DNA of 64,000 nt from Archegozetes longisetosus (taxonomy: Eukaryota > Arthropoda > Arachnida > Sarcoptiformes > Trhypochthoniidae): NCBI GenBank assembly GCA_018873245.2, contig JAEMBT020000008.1, forward strand, positions 11,819,172 through 11,883,171, in the 5' to 3' direction. Every line of letters begins with the position of its first letter. Within the stretch, counting starts at the first letter, position 1. The position numbers were made by a program, and so were the translations under genes. The notes under the pieces are model-generated. The model searched no databases, was not told where the DNA came from, and saw only the letters and a list, made by a program, of their open reading frames with translations. Shown here piece by piece: positions 48,261 to 61,924 of this stretch.

Positions 48261-50042
48261 AAATACTTCAGTCCAGAATTCACACACTTATTTATCTGGA
48301 TATGTTATTTCTAGCTCGAATGATAAATATAAATTGTCTACATTGCTCAAATAGTATCATTCAAACTAATGACGTTCTAAGAAGTACACAAATTATCTCG
48401 GTTACTATCATATAATGATATTAATAAGACTCATGCTCTCTCTGAAAAGCTTCTCAAAAGCAGAGAAAGGCAAAATAGTTGATAAAATAGTTGACTAATA
48501 TAATTTTGAAATAAACCCTAATATTAAACTTTGAATTTTATTATGAAAACTTGATTCAATAATCAGAGTATTGTCAAAGTCAATGATTCATTGTTTAAAA
48601 ACATCTTCTAGTTTATAATTTATATTTCAATACGTAAATTTATCTTATTGAAATATGAATCATGTATTAAAAGTCAATAATTGGTAGTAAAATTCATGGG
48701 GTTCGTTTCACAATTATATTGATAAACTATTTTATCAGCTATTTTGCATTTCTCTGATGATTAGTATCATAAAGATTCAATTAAAATCAACTAGATACAC
48801 AGTCGGTATAAAAACGAAATCGAAAGATATAATTCTTCAGGAAGTTAACTTTGATTGGATACCTTATTGTCGTTAAAAATTAATATTCACTCAAAGTATT
48901 TTCGATTCATAATTTTCTGTTCTAATGCATTTTTCAATTAAAACTCCAAAACAGGACTTTCAAAATATTGTTAAAAACTAGAATAAAAAATGAAAAATTT
49001 TCTCATTGATTCGATTAGATATATGTTTAATTTACTTGACAAAAACTTTCATTTACTAATATAAAATTTTCTCATATTCAAGAATTTACCAATAAGACCA
49101 AATTATTTTTTAAAAATCTATATTAATGAGCATTACTCTACTACATTATTTTTCAGTTTATGCTACGGTTTAGGTTTTTCTAACTTAAAAGCAGTTGATT
49201 ATTTATCAGTATCATAGACTAAAACTATAAAAATTAAAAGTATTCAAGTTTTTAAAATTGTGTGTAATTACATTTGCTGATTTTTAAATCTAATTTGTCT
49301 GAAAAAATATCTCTTTTTTATTGTAAATTTTTTGATAAAGTTAAGTCGAGAAGCTTCAAAATTATTAATAAAAAATCGATAGAAATTTTACATATATTTT
49401 ATTTATTTACCAAGTAATCGATTCGACTGTAGGTTATCTTAATTATCCATTCGGAATTTGAGCTCATTCATCAAGATATACCAGCAGCTATCAGTACTTT
49501 ATGCACTGATAGTTACAGAAAGATTCAAAATAATGATGTGAGGTTCATAAAAGTCGATAACTCTATCAAAGGTAATATCAAATGTTAAATTAGTTTTGGA
49601 ATAATTCTTTTGGATACTATTCTAGAATTTCGGGAAAATTTAGAGCCTTTAACCAGATGCACGAACATATTAAAAATTATTCAATCATTTTTTTTTAATA
49701 GAATGATGTTCACCCTTTATGTAAATTTGCTCCGCTGGCTCTTGCGATTGGTACATATTCTTAAAGTGTATACCGAGATATATACAAAAACGATAAATTA
49801 TATTAGAGCACTCGAGGGTTAAGCCATGGTAGGTAATGAGGTAACCTTAAGTCCTTCATCGTGCAGGACAGTCCTGCATATCGGGTCTTGAAAAGATGTT
49901 ATGCAGGACGCATTTGTTTTGCATTTCATTAAACATTAATATTAAAAGTTTTACTTTCATCAGATTTTGTTTCTAAATACTGTTTCTAGTGTATTTTGGT
50001 AAAACCCTTATGGAAAAGTGAACGAAATAGAATGGATATTAA
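48261..50042. other. Gene-free AT-rich stretch
   Basis: No supported frame. Around 49860-49920 there is a short inverted GCAGGAC/GTCCTGC pair that may mark the end of another element. Confidence 0.35.
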
Positions 50043-50520
50043 CCCTTCGTCACAACTTAACTTCTGAAAACGTAAAATTAACTGTGGGGTAAAATGTTAC
50101 CCCACGTCTTCCACGCTTTATATCTGTTCCAGGTTAGTCCGGAATGTTTTCAGAATCAAAGTTAGTCCTTATTTTTAATGTTTTCATTAATTAATTAATT
50201 TAATTTTAGTTATTATCTGCTACAGCGTCATCAGCTGTTCAATTGCTAGTAGCGACATTACAGCGCTGCGACACATATAGTAAACACAAAGCACTGCAAT
50301 ATTAGGGGGGGAATTTCTGTCCTCACAAAGACATGTTGCCAGAAAATAATTTTTTAAAATAAAGTTATAATTCCAAATTAATCAGGATTTTTGTGATTTA
50401 TAGTCAGATATATGACTGAGGAATAGCTAAATTTTCAAGAAATGACGACATTCTGTTGATTTTAGCGAGATTTTTAAAGTCAAACTTGGGAACATTTTAC
50501 CCCACAGTTGTGACGAAGGG
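50043..50520. mobile_element. piggyBac-type MITE
   Basis: The 478-bp element begins CCCTTCGTCACAACT and ends with its exact reverse complement, and TTAA stands on both sides (50039-50042, 50521-50524). CCC...GGG ends with a TTAA target are the hallmark of piggyBac. A further inverted pair, ACTGTGGGGTAAAATG and CATTTTACCCCACAG, lies inside the ends. No transposase is present, so it depends on one elsewhere. Confidence 0.9.
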
Positions 50521-50524
50521 TTAA

Positions 50525-53500
50525 TTTAGTTAAAGCAAAAATATGTGCGAGATTTAATTTTTCAATGTTTTGTTCAGAGTATCATGATTTCGTTAAAAAT
50601 AATACTACTTAACTTTATAAAATCAGATGAAAAGTATAAGTTTAAGCATAAATAAAAAAGGTGTAGTTAATTTTTAAAAACTAATGTATGAAAAATGTTT
50701 GAATATGTAAAAACTAACATTGAGTTCAAAATAGAATTTTAAAAATTTACAACGGAAGACCATTACATTTTTGCCCTGAATTTTCGAAAAGTATATATGG
50801 TTACCCTAGTGGGTAACTATTTCTTTGATAGTTCGTCCGTGCTTTTGACTAAATTTCAAGTAAGATCCAGGCAAATAGTATATCAATCGAAAGAATATAT
50901 CAAGCTAAGTATAACGATATAAAAAATAATTGAATTCATTAATATTGTTGGGAGTTAAATCGAAAAAATAAACGTTGTTTTTCTAAGTTAAATATAGAAC
51001 TTAAGAGAATTTATTAAAATGTAAGTTATACTTGATCATGCATGGAATGTATGAGGCCCAAGGGTAAAAATTTAGTGTCTGGACGCCACTCGATTTTATA
51101 GGTGGCACCACTAGTGGATATCCATACGGTCGCTACCCATCCGAAATCCTAACTCCTGCTGCATTCTTGGCCGATGTTTGTGTGGTAAAGTATGGACAAG
51201 AGCAGCTATAACATGCGACTTGTAAATATGTAAATAGTGTACATGTAGTTTTTGGACTGTATCTTAATATCTAACATGATTTATTTAGGAAACATTCTAA
51301 AATATTCCTAATATATATTTAAATTACTTTTTCATCAATATCTTTTTTATAATTTCTTATACTTTAATATAATGTTTATAATTGTGTTCAAATACTTATA
51401 ATTTTATAAGAAAATAAAAGATTGCAATTAGACAAAGTTTAATACTATTAAGAATATTGCAAAGCCTGGAATATTTTGTAGGAGAGTGTAAGAAATCAAC
51501 AAGACTTAAAATATAATCACTTTATTAAACATAATGATAAATCACAATACAAATTTTATAAGTTTTCACAGGATATTTAACACAGAAGAAAGAGCGAAAA
51601 ATTCAGGAAAAACACTACATTTTATATGGAAAATAGGCGGGTTGAAAAGGAAGATACTTTACAATAATAGGTTAAATTTTATGAGGTCGATAACACATCT
51701 AACAAGGATTGGGAGATTGTATAACTGGAACGTACTTAAGCAAGTTTTAAGAGTTGAGATATGTTTATTATCAGTTGTCTTCATATTTTGTACAGTTTAG
51801 ACAAACATTTAAAGATTTCTTTGGGAAAATCGAAAAGCAATCTTTAAATAGGCAATAATTTTTGACATACATGTGATTTATGAAAATTAAAGTTTAGAAG
51901 CATAGGTCGTTACAAGAGTATTACAGTATAGGTTCAAATAAGAAACTTAGACGTTATTACAATATAATAGATTCTTCGTTAAAGTCCTTAAATGAAAACT
52001 AGTCAGCCAACAAAATGAGTACGGATATACTTGTTATTAAATTTCACTTTCATAATAGAATAAATGATTATTTTCGTAGACCGCTCTACATAACTTCTCA
52101 CAATATTGAGAGTTCAATAACAAAAATGTTTTGCGTTAATTATAGATCGATTTGTTTGTATGGTAAAGAAATAGTATCATTGTTGTGAAACATAACTAAC
52201 TTGTCAACTGTCTTTGAAATACTTGAGTTTTATTATTTTAGTGAAAACTAACATATTGTTTGTCATCGATCGATTGTACATAATAGTATTCATCCTACGT
52301 GTTTATCAATATTTTTATTTTCTTATTTCTTCTCTAATTATCGTCCAATTTTTCGTTTCTTTTGTTTTGCTCATTAGCGAAGTTAAATTGACTATAATAT
52401 CGATTGGTATCTTGTGAATATAATTCTTCCATAGAATCTATTTTCCAACAATAACATTTTAAACATTTAATAAGTTTGTCAAATCATAAGTTAATTATGT
52501 CGATTATATTGAATTAGATTCTTTTGATTACATCTTTGAAGAATCAAAGTAGTTAAAAAATGTAAAAAATCGTTTTGTTATTTTCTTTTTCTAGTGTATG
52601 CCAATACATTAGATAAATACGCACGAAGGAGAAGCTGTCAATAGATTTTCAAATTCAAGCACTTTTTACAAAACTCTGAAATTATTAACGGATAATAGAA
52701 TCAATTTGAATGTAACTTTATTAATATGAATGATGAATTGAGTGAATTACCAATTTCTTTTGAAAATAACTAAGTTATAGATGAGTTTTATTAAAATCTT
52801 GCATTGAATAAATTGAATTATTTGTTGAAAATTAAAGCATTTTTACAAAAATAGTGATGAATAGCTAACAAATAACAGCACGTTCTCATCAAAAAGTTAT
52901 TGTTAGCTTCAGACTTTGTGCATCTTTGCTGATAGTACGTCGTCATATACTCAATTTATAGATTTCGAAAGCTATCTCTATTGCACCAATAACATACTAT
53001 TTAATTAAAAATGTCCAAATATACATAAAAATTTATACTAACTATAGATGGTAATAAGAAAAAGACCTGTTCGAGTTCGCTTTTGTGTTATTGTGTTGAA
53101 TATAAAATAAGTTTCTTAATACACTCTATATTATAATCTGATAGAAAGCAACAGATACTTTGTTTACCACCCTATTTCGGCCGATTTCGTGAGATTTCAA
53201 AGCACAAAAGGTAATGAGCACATTTTTTGATCTAATAATTTCAAAAGATGTTAATATTTTATTAAATGATAAGAATGACTACGAAAATGCAATTACAATT
53301 ATTTTTTCAACTAACATATCTTTATAATGGATGAAATAATCTTAGAATTTTTTAAAATTATAATTGTCGATCTATTCCGTGAGATTCTCTACTACTCAAA
53401 GTGCTTGATCTGTGAGACTGAAATCATAATTCCATCCCGTGAAACACGTGGACGTTGCGTGAGAGATGGTGACACTGTAAATATATTATTTCTGTTTACT

Positions 53501-53782
53501 ATCTAAAATTATTAAGTTTGTGACCGTAAGTCCAGATCAATACTCATAGATACCATTATTGAGAACAAAAACTCTTTCTCCTCAAACGCTTCTTGTGTAT
53601 TATTGATTGTAAATAAAATAGTAATAGGTTGAATATGAGTTAAATTAGGTTAATCATAAAATATTTAAAATTTCAATCATATGGACTTTTATTTCAGGAA
53701 TAGCCTATAAATTGAGAGTTGATCTTCATTTTCTAGAATTTAATCGACTTATGTTTTCTTACCCTTGATAGTAGAGAATTTT
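50525..53782. other. Gene-free AT-rich stretch
   Basis: Open frames (for example 51534-51800 +) have no recognisable domain and AT-driven composition. Around 51080-51200 the GC content rises locally without a frame; its nature is unknown. Confidence 0.4.
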
Positions 53783-55368
53783 TTATGTGGATCTTAGTTT
53801 TGATTTGAAGATAGTTTCCATAATATAAATCTCAAAAATGAAAACATTTATAGATAAAAATATTCCGATGAAAAACGGTCCCAAAACTGGTTTTATCTTG
53901 ATCACATGATCTTCTAATTTATTGTCTATTTTAGGTAACTTCTTATCTTTATCTTCGAAATAACTGACAGCATGCTTCATTATTTCAATAATCCATTTGC
54001 GAAAAAGACCTGATTCTCTGACCTCATATAATCTTGAAATGAATAAAAGAGTTAATTTATTATCACTTTGTTTGTTAATCTCACATTTGATTATATGTTT
54101 GAGCAATATTTTTATCCAGTTTTCTGTTATATACAAAGCCAATCAAGTGGTCAAAATGTTTTGTGTTTGCGATATGAGTAAATTTGCTACTTTCTGGTGA
54201 CTTTTTGGCTTCTATTAAATCGATATGACCGGACGATGCAATAATAACGTGAGTTCTTTTATAAAATATTTTTTCATTGATATTATCCAATTCTACCAAC
54301 AGTTTCACAACATCTTTGACTACATCTTCATCAGTACTCTGTAAAGCTCTTTCTAAAATACTTTTCTCAATCTCCGTACCAGATCTCTAATGAAAGTTAA
54401 ATTCATTATGGCTTCATATTTAGAAAATCTATTTAAAAGTACTCTTAAAACAAAATAATATTAAATTCACAAAAATTGATATTAACGAATTTGAACCTTT
54501 ATTTGACTGATATGTACTTCAGAAAAGTGAACTAAAGGTATTAAATCATTTCTCATCATTAGATCTTCTAATGAATCAATAACGGTATTTGATGACGTGA
54601 TTGTAGTCGAGAGTATTGAAGATGAGAATGCATTGAGCATTATGAAACCCATTAAAAGATAAATACCATATATTATAAGATATTTCATTGATTCAAACTT
54701 ATAATTATTTGAGTGAACTGCAAATAGATTTAAGTATTTAAGATATCATTGTATACTCGAAAACTTAATAGTCCCCGATAACAACCAGAGGTGATGAGTT
54801 ATGATGACATGATTTCCATCAGACTATAAGATGAAAAATAAGAAATTCATTTCAAATTCTCTATGGTAATAATAGCAAATCGTTAATGAAGTTCGACAAA
54901 AATTGATGGGCATGACAGGCATTAGCATAGCAACGATCTTTCTGGTTGTTATGGCGGATTGTTAAGTTTTAAACTGTACACATAAACTAAATCATTACAT
55001 CGTAGAAACGTTGATTCTAAAAGAAATCGAATTTGTCGAAAGTATACACCAACGAATTTAGTGAATTTTTTTGTTTTCCAAACTTCTATCGACAAAACAA
55101 TTGGTGTAATAATTGTTGAAAGTAATAATAGAGTCCAAAACTATTATTAACCAAATTCGATTCAATTTTATTCACGTGAATTTTATAATTTACACTTTTC
55201 TACTCACATAATGATCGAATATTCTGATGGCACTAAATAAAGAATCTGATTCTTGTGATGGGTAAACACCGCCTAATATTGTCATAATAGGTTCCACCGA
55301 AGCATAAGATGAGATTTCGACAAATGAACCAATCATTTCAGTTATGGGGACGTAGGCCAAATATAAAT
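53783..55368 (-). CDS. Ionotropic-receptor-like (iGluR family) channel, C-terminal exons
   Basis: Four exons can be linked: 55208-55368 (start uncertain), 54497-54697, 54085-54386 and 53783-54032, with phases 0, 0 and 2 agreeing at each junction. The second holds transmembrane segment M3 (L-M-G-F-I-M-L-N-A-F-S-S-S-I-L, the counterpart of the SYTANLAAF motif) and leads into the ligand-binding S2 half (S-L-E-D-L). The last exon gives the typical pre-M4 phrase (E-S-G-L-F-R-K-W) and M4 (G-P-F-F-I-G-I-F-L-S-I-N-V-F-I-F-E). The product would be a chemosensory-type ligand-gated cation channel. The first exon seems to be the pore region before M3. The last acceptor is AAG rather than CAG. No stop interrupts these joins, so it may be functional. 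The 5' part is unresolved. Confidence 0.75.
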
Positions 55369-55928
55369 CTGTTTGCTATCAATTATAAAATGATAACCCT
55401 TTGGCCAATAGATTTTAAAGATGATGTTTATTTACATTGTAATAGAGAGAAGCGAATTGAGGTTCTGCTATTTCATTATATCCTTCAATCTTTAATGAGC
55501 TATTCGAATCGACAAAAATTGGGATGGCACTTTGAAAAAAAAGATTTCACTGTACTGTATCATAAACTGAATATTAAGCTGTCTGCTAATTAAACTATTT
55601 GTATTAAGTCATGATCTGTAAATATTCATTAAATCGGGTTCTCATATTAAGCAGTTCCTTGTTGATAAAGAAACGACTTAATACTTAATTTAGCATAGTA
55701 TGTTTCATAAACACTATTAGGCCTCTTGATTTTAAGATTATTTTTTCACAATGTTTACATATCAACAAATATTTATTTAAGACTTTAATAATACTATCTT
55801 TTAATTTTGATTATTTAAGTTCTTAATGAAATAATCGAGTATAGTAATTATTAAACCTTGACAATTGAGATATCTGACTATCCGATCATAGTTAAAACAT
55901 TATGTAAATCATATTTACTAATACTTAC

Positions 55929-56278
55929 GAAAAATGAGTTCTTTTCACCAATTCTTTGATTATGAATAGGAATGGAGAACATATTTGAACGAAGAATGCG
56001 TTCTTTTTCTTGAAAAGTAATTATATCGTATTAAGATAAATGCAGATTTGAGTTAATGCACTATTTTTAATCTCATTAGAAATCAAATTAAAACTTTTTA
56101 GTTTTGTTGGTTCTTACTGATTGTTTATATTAAATTTTAAAATATTTACCCCTTCGTTATAAGTGAAAGTAATGTTTCCTTTCGACTCAAAATTAAAGTC
56201 AAATACCAGTGGCATTCCATCATTAATATCTGCTTCATCTATACACTCTAAATTAGCTAACTTTGGGAAATCAGACAT
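55929..56278 (-). CDS. Candidate 5' exons upstream of the receptor-like gene
   Basis: 56150-56278 opens with an ATG and reads 43 codons to a good donor (GGG then GTAAAT). 55929-56008 lies between an acceptor (TTTTCAAG) and a perfect donor (GTAAGT). Two frames are open in the second exon; one of them (F-S-I-P-I-H-N-Q) resembles the S1 domain of ionotropic receptors, but it does not match the phase of the first exon. Position and strand suggest the N-terminal part of the gene at 53783-55368; the exact joins are not resolved. Confidence 0.4.
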
Positions 56279-58372
56279 CTATTAAATGAATAATTTATTA
56301 TTTAGCTTTGAATCTTGAATATCGAGTTAGTTTCACTATAATATGATAGATTTCAAGAGAGTTTGCCTGTTGAATAGTCTAACGATTCAAGTCAGCTAAT
56401 GCAAATGTTTATCTGCTTATTGATTCAATTAATTACATAGTAAATATTTTTTTCATGTGAAAAAAAATTTATATAACTCTAATCGATTTAACATTAACAA
56501 GACTGATAGACTTAACTACATACTAAAGATTCATAACTGTGACAAACCGTAGTACTACCCTTCTTTTTAGTCAATGGAAATTTCGAGTTTCGATCGAAAT
56601 TTTTGATCGAGTTTTGGATTTTTCTAATTAAAAAAGTAACACAAAAATTTTAAATATGTTCTTTATAATCACAATCTTTTATTAAATGTTTTCATTTAAA
56701 ATAAGTAATGTTTTTATTAAGAAAGAATCCTTCATTAATAGATTTTGGGCTTAATAACGAACGTCTTTTACTAACGATAAGACCAGCTTTTGAGAACATT
56801 TCAAGTAACAGAAGTCGAAGGAATATTTAAACGTTTCTTTATCAATACTGAAAGTAACGAAAATTTACTTTCATGCTGTTTCCAGTTATAATAAAAATTA
56901 AAACTATGAAAACATATGCTATAAAATGAGTCTACTACTAAACGACTAAAGACAAAATGTCTAAATCATAAGATCTAATTTTTTATAATCGAAAGTTTCT
57001 ATTAATCTAAAATTTGTTATCCGAAACATTTTTTCATCGAAATGTACATAAAACCGAAACATATATTGTCGAAAAACAATATATTGACGACTTATTAAAC
57101 CAAGTTCTTATAGTCTAAAATCATTTTAATGCAATCTTATAATAGTTTATAAAGTGTACTTTTACATAAAAGTACTCCGACAAATTGAAATAATTGGTCA
57201 CCTTTTGTTTTACATACATTTTTAGCCATTAATAGTTTTAAAGTATTCAATACTTCTAACGCCCACTAAAATAATTGATTAACATTTTATTATTTATATT
57301 AAGAAGTGATTAGAGATACGTATAGAATATGTGAAGCAGTTATAATCTAATAAATTTGTGATAAGTTAATAGTTAAAGGATATATAATGGTCTGATTAAA
57401 TTTGATTATTTGTATTTCAAACATATCAATAAGCACTTGTAGCAACTGTCGAAAATTTGAGTTATTTCTCATTCGACTAATATTACAATCGATATTTTGT
57501 TATTCGATTATATGGTTTAGGTTTTGTGTCTTCGATATAATATTTTCGATTTTATGTCTATTTCGGTTTTATGTTTTTAGATCAATTGTTTTAGTTGTTT
57601 AGGGTCTATATGTTGCGGTTTTAGATGTATAGAGTAGAACCTATAAAATGATTTAATATATTGCTTTTGGCAATACAGGTGTGCGTGTTTTTAATTCATT
57701 TTTTTAAATACTTAAATTTTAGATTATATCCTTTAAAATGAAATGTTTTATAATAAAAATGCACACTAATTACTAAAACTCGAGTTTCGAGTTTGTTCGT
57801 CTATACACTGTCTCTATGGCTACAACATTACTGAGTGCATTCTAAATTGCTAATTATTATTGAATTTTCGGTTAATTTATATAATTAATCCAGCGTTAAT
57901 TCGCCTAATCTTAATAATTAGTTTAGATCGGGTCTGATTGAGTTAATCTAAGTGACATTTGCGCGGTAAAATTCGCGAGTTTCTTTGGCATACTACAGGA
58001 ATAAAACTAAAATATGCTTTTTGAAAACGGGCAATTTAATTTGAATTTTCATCATTCCAAATATGAAATTTTCTGTGAGGTGCCAAAATGAAATTCATAC
58101 TCAATAGTGGTGTAGTTGGGATATGTTAAAAATGGACACCTTGAGCATGCTTCCTCAAAATCCGTGCTTTTATTTCATTCAAGCTTAATATTAATTTTTA
58201 GTAAAACACATACAAAATTTTTCATATTTAGCGATTGTTATGACGATTTTATATCAAAGGGTGATAATATGTAAGTCTAGTTCTGAATCATAATTCATGA
58301 TTTTTTTGAAGTCAAAACTTTATACTATACTATGTATTTTACGAAAGGTGGCTTAAGGTGGCTATGTTAAAA
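56279..58372. other. Gene-free stretch with CCGAAA/TCGAA-rich inverted region
   Basis: 56980-57125 and 57440-57620 carry repeated short motifs (ataaaaccgaaa, tcgaaa) in opposite orientations, resembling the ends of a non-autonomous element. No border was fixed. No gene is supported; the plus frame at 57402-57602 falls inside this repeat. Confidence 0.4.
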
Positions 58373-59006
58373 TATGTTGATATAACTTTTATCAAAGCTT
58401 AGAATAGAGTGAGACAAAATTCATTAATCTTTAGTGTATAGAAAGCCAACTAAAGAATCTGGCTTTGGCTCTGTGGAGGGTCTTAATTAGGGTGACCAAG
58501 TGTCCCGCATTGTGCGGGATTGTCCCGCATTTAAGAGTTGTGTCCCGCATACAGCATGCACCTTTTGCGGGACGGAAAATATCATACATTTTAGGATTTA
58601 TCTAAACAAATTTCCACTGTATGTTTTTATTTAATGCAAATAATGCAATTTTGTTGCCAATACGTTTCTTATCTTAAAATATGTGGAAGTCTCTACATAA
58701 AAAGTGTCTTAATCCGTTTATTAGATACCTTGTTTTCATTCACATCGTGTGTGACTCTTATAAAGTGCAGTTCTCAATCAAATCTTTAGTTTATATTTCA
58801 AATAATTGTTATTTCAAACTGTGATTTGTAACTTGAATCAGATTAAAACTTTTTAAAAAAATTTTATAAGGGGGCCAAAATTTGTTGTCCCGCATTTAAC
58901 AGTTTTTGACTTGGCCACCCTAGTCTTAATGCATTTCGTACTCATTTCAATGGCACGAACCTACAACTCATTTAGGGTTTGACGACTTTTTGAGTCTGAA
59001 ACTAAA
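58373..59006 (+). repeat. Dispersed repeat copy interrupted by a hAT-like MITE
   Basis: 58373-58487 and 58931-59006 together align with the uninterrupted copy at 20225-20425. The sequence between them is a separate younger element. Confidence 0.75.
58488..58922. mobile_element. hAT-like MITE, 435 bp, 8-bp TSD
   Basis: A perfect 8-base duplication, GTCTTAAT, lies at 58480-58487 and 58923-58930. The terminal inverted repeats are TAGGGTGACCAAGT and TAGGGTGGCCAAGT (opposite strand), close to known hAT termini. The motif TGTCCCGCAT is repeated just inside the left end and once near the right. No coding frame. Confidence 0.9.
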
Positions 59007-59079
59007 ATTTAACTTTATGAAAATGTATAAAACTGTCAAATATTGAGCAACAGCGACCGTAAACGGATGCATTCTTGAC

Positions 59080-60081
59080 TAGGGTTCCCACCCGTCCTAC
59101 TTTTAGGAGGACGATCCTTCTTAGGACCTTTCTTTTCTCTATCCTCCAACAGGTATCGGATGTATAATATGATGTCTTTGAAAACAAGTTAGTAGATTTA
59201 TAGCTTATTTTATTTTAAATATTCAGCCTTTTCTAAGCTTTATAAATTTTTTAGAGGCACATTATCATTTATATCTGACGCTAATTTAAGCTCAAGTACG
59301 TTAATATGTTTAAAAAAATGATTACTGACTTAAACGCCGAAATCTGATACTTATAACGAGTATTTAGGCAGGCAGGAATGCCGAAAATAGAGAAAAACTT
59401 GTTTTCAGATCCCAATTTTCTACAATCTTTCTGAAATACACTGAATATAATTCATAATGTTATCAATGATAAGAAAGGCTGTAGCTGTTCGTAACTTGAG
59501 CTTTCCTTATTATGATACAAGAAAGTGATACATTTATTTCAACAATTTATTGGACTTGGTGGATTAGTTTAATGCGTTTTAACTTATAAAAAAATTTTAC
59601 AGTTTAAACAGCCGGATTTACTTATTGAAACAAATTTTTAAAACAGGTTGAAAAGTGGGTAATTTTATAGTTAATTTTTATGCAATAAAAACTCTGCATA
59701 AGTCAAAGCTTCATATTAATGAGTTTAACTCATATGGTCATTCATGTGGATTTAAGTTTGTCTTTCAATTATTTGATCATAAAAACTGATTGATATCCCT
59801 TTGGGGTACAGCAATAAATAATTTCAGGGGTTGATTAGATAGGAATTCGGTGTTAATAATATCAGCTCAAAACAAGGTTTTCTCTATATTCGATGTTCCT
59901 GCCTATGTAAAAACTCATTATGCATATCAGACCTTAGCGTTCAAACCTTACTTCTAAAAAATTTGACTTATCACCATTGACATAAACTTGGGGATTGAGA
60001 GACAAGTGTTTGTTATGTCTTTTGTCCTCCTTTCAAATCTTTTTATCCCTCCCTTTATGCTTCATTGAGGTGGGATTCCTA
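59080..60081. mobile_element. Probable old hAT-like element
   Basis: The left end TAGGGTTCCCACCC and the right end, read inward as TAGGAATCCCACC, form an inverted repeat, with GGAGGAC shortly inside both. The eight bases outside (TTCTTGAC and TTCCTAAC) agree at six positions, as an aged target duplication would. No transposase is visible in the 1 kb between. Confidence 0.5.
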
Positions 60082-60715
60082 TTCCTAACGCCATGAAGAC
60101 ATGAATTACACACCATTAGACTCTTCTTAACAATGTGAATTGATCAACACCATGCTCGATATGATGGAAGGTCAATTGAAAATTCGATTTCATTTGACTC
60201 TATAGGTTTGATTCCAATTTTATATCTAAGTGATGTCTTATCGTTAAAACAAGTCCAATAATGTGTAAATTGTTACTAACAATGGAAGATTCCCGAGTGA
60301 CAATTTCAGATTTTAATGAAATTCACATCATATTTACTACTCATAGAGAGATGACTTCTGTGAAAGAATTAGCGGCCCATACGCATTAGCTTATGAGATA
60401 TAATTAATTAAAGATACCGACTCATATACAATCATGGAAAAATCTAAAGTACCTACTAAATTTGATCTAGTTCTTTATTCTTTAGTTCGATTTTGATTTC
60501 AGAAATATGGTTTGCGAGTAATCGTGGAAGGAATGATATTTTTAAAAATATTTTCAAAAATTCATCGTGGTAAATTTTTGATAACACATATTCTATAACC
60601 TGAAAACTACAAGGTATATTTCAGGTTTTTCGGTTTCATTTTGTAAAGCTTGGAAAATGAGTCGATACGTGTTTTAGGAATTTTTGAAAAATTACTCATT
60701 TGATCGTGGTAGTTT

Positions 60716-60920
60716 GTTAAACGTTAATGTAATCAATGCAATTCCTACCTAATCGCCGTTTGATTTCTACGTTAGTTTTTCCATAAGCTCTAAACTTTAT
60801 AAATTTCCCGAACTTTAATTCTATTTTATTGATTACATTAACGTTTAACAGTTAAAGTTTGGGAAATCTATAAAGTTTAGAGCCTATGGGAAAAGTAACG
60901 TAGAAAACAAACGGCGATTA
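60716..60920. repeat. Compound palindrome
   Basis: 60751-60820 pairs with 60851-60919, including AATCGCCGTTTG and its complement. In addition 60716-60738 is the reverse complement of 60829-60850 in the spacer, so two inverted repeats are interleaved. Confidence 0.65.
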
Positions 60921-60978
60921 CAGGCGGCCTTTTTTGTATGGCGACATTTTTGCGGCGAAATTTTGACGTAGAAGCTAG

Positions 60979-61486
60979 ATCATAGGTAATTATCAAAGAT
61001 TTTAAGGTTTCGACCTCATAAAACTTGAAATGCTATTTTTGAAGTTAGTAATCCAAATTTAGGAATTGCCTCTAAAGTTCTAGGTTTACTTCAATTAAAA
61101 CCCATTTCGATTAATAGAAGTTTTTATTTAGTCACCAAAATGTTTCTAGTTCTATTAATATTCAAATAATTATAAACTATATCTAGAATAATTTATTATA
61201 AAATGCCAAGTTCTATCAAAATTTTAAACGAATTCTATAATTATTCTAAAAATGATTTATAATTATTTAAATATTAATAGAACAAGAAACATTTTGATGA
61301 CTTCATAAAGTTTTCTATTAATCGAAATGAGTTTTAATTACACTAAACTCAAAACTTTAAAGGTAATTTCTAAATTTTGGTCTTTAATTTCAAAAATTGC
61401 ATTCCAGAATCAATGAATTTGGGAAATCATTGAATTTGAGAATTTATGAAATCAAAAACTTCAAATCTTTAATAATTACCTATGAT
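60979..61486. mobile_element. Foldback MITE, about 508 bp
   Basis: The whole stretch is one inverted repeat with arms of roughly 240 bases and a very short loop near 61220. Its ends read ATCATAGGTAATTAT and the reverse complement. Divergence between arms indicates an old copy. No target duplication was recognised. Confidence 0.65.
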
Positions 61487-61924
61487 TTAAGACATCTTAT
61501 TAAAAAAAAGAAAAAGTCTACAGTAAAAACCACTTCCGAGTAAGTAGTAGTTTTTCTGATATGAAATAAAGGGCTTGTTAAGATCATAAGTTTTGTGTTG
61601 AACTTTGTTATTACTTATAATTTTTAGTCAGCTTTCCCCAATTTCTTAGCGATTAATAATAACTATTTTATTAAACCATTTGAAGCCAAATAAATTATAA
61701 ATTGATACAATTATGAATATGTGATGAAAATTTTTCACTTGAAATTAAATAATTTAAATATAGGATCAAAATCTTTACTCTAACAAAATGAGTAAATAAA
61801 GGTCTAATAAAACAATTTATGTTCATATAATCAAACTCGAGACAAAAGTTTCAGATTAATAAAAAAAAAAAACAAACGCAATAATTGTTTCTCAGGAACT
61901 CGTCTGAGAAAGATTCAAACTACT

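Noticed and set aside
51534..51800. 88-codon plus frame as a small gene
   Set aside because: No signal peptide, domain, splice context or codon pattern distinguishes it from chance in AT-rich DNA.
55309..55593. 94-codon plus-strand frame
   Set aside because: It is antisense to the receptor-like exon at 55208-55368, where the minus-strand reading has splice sites and family motifs.
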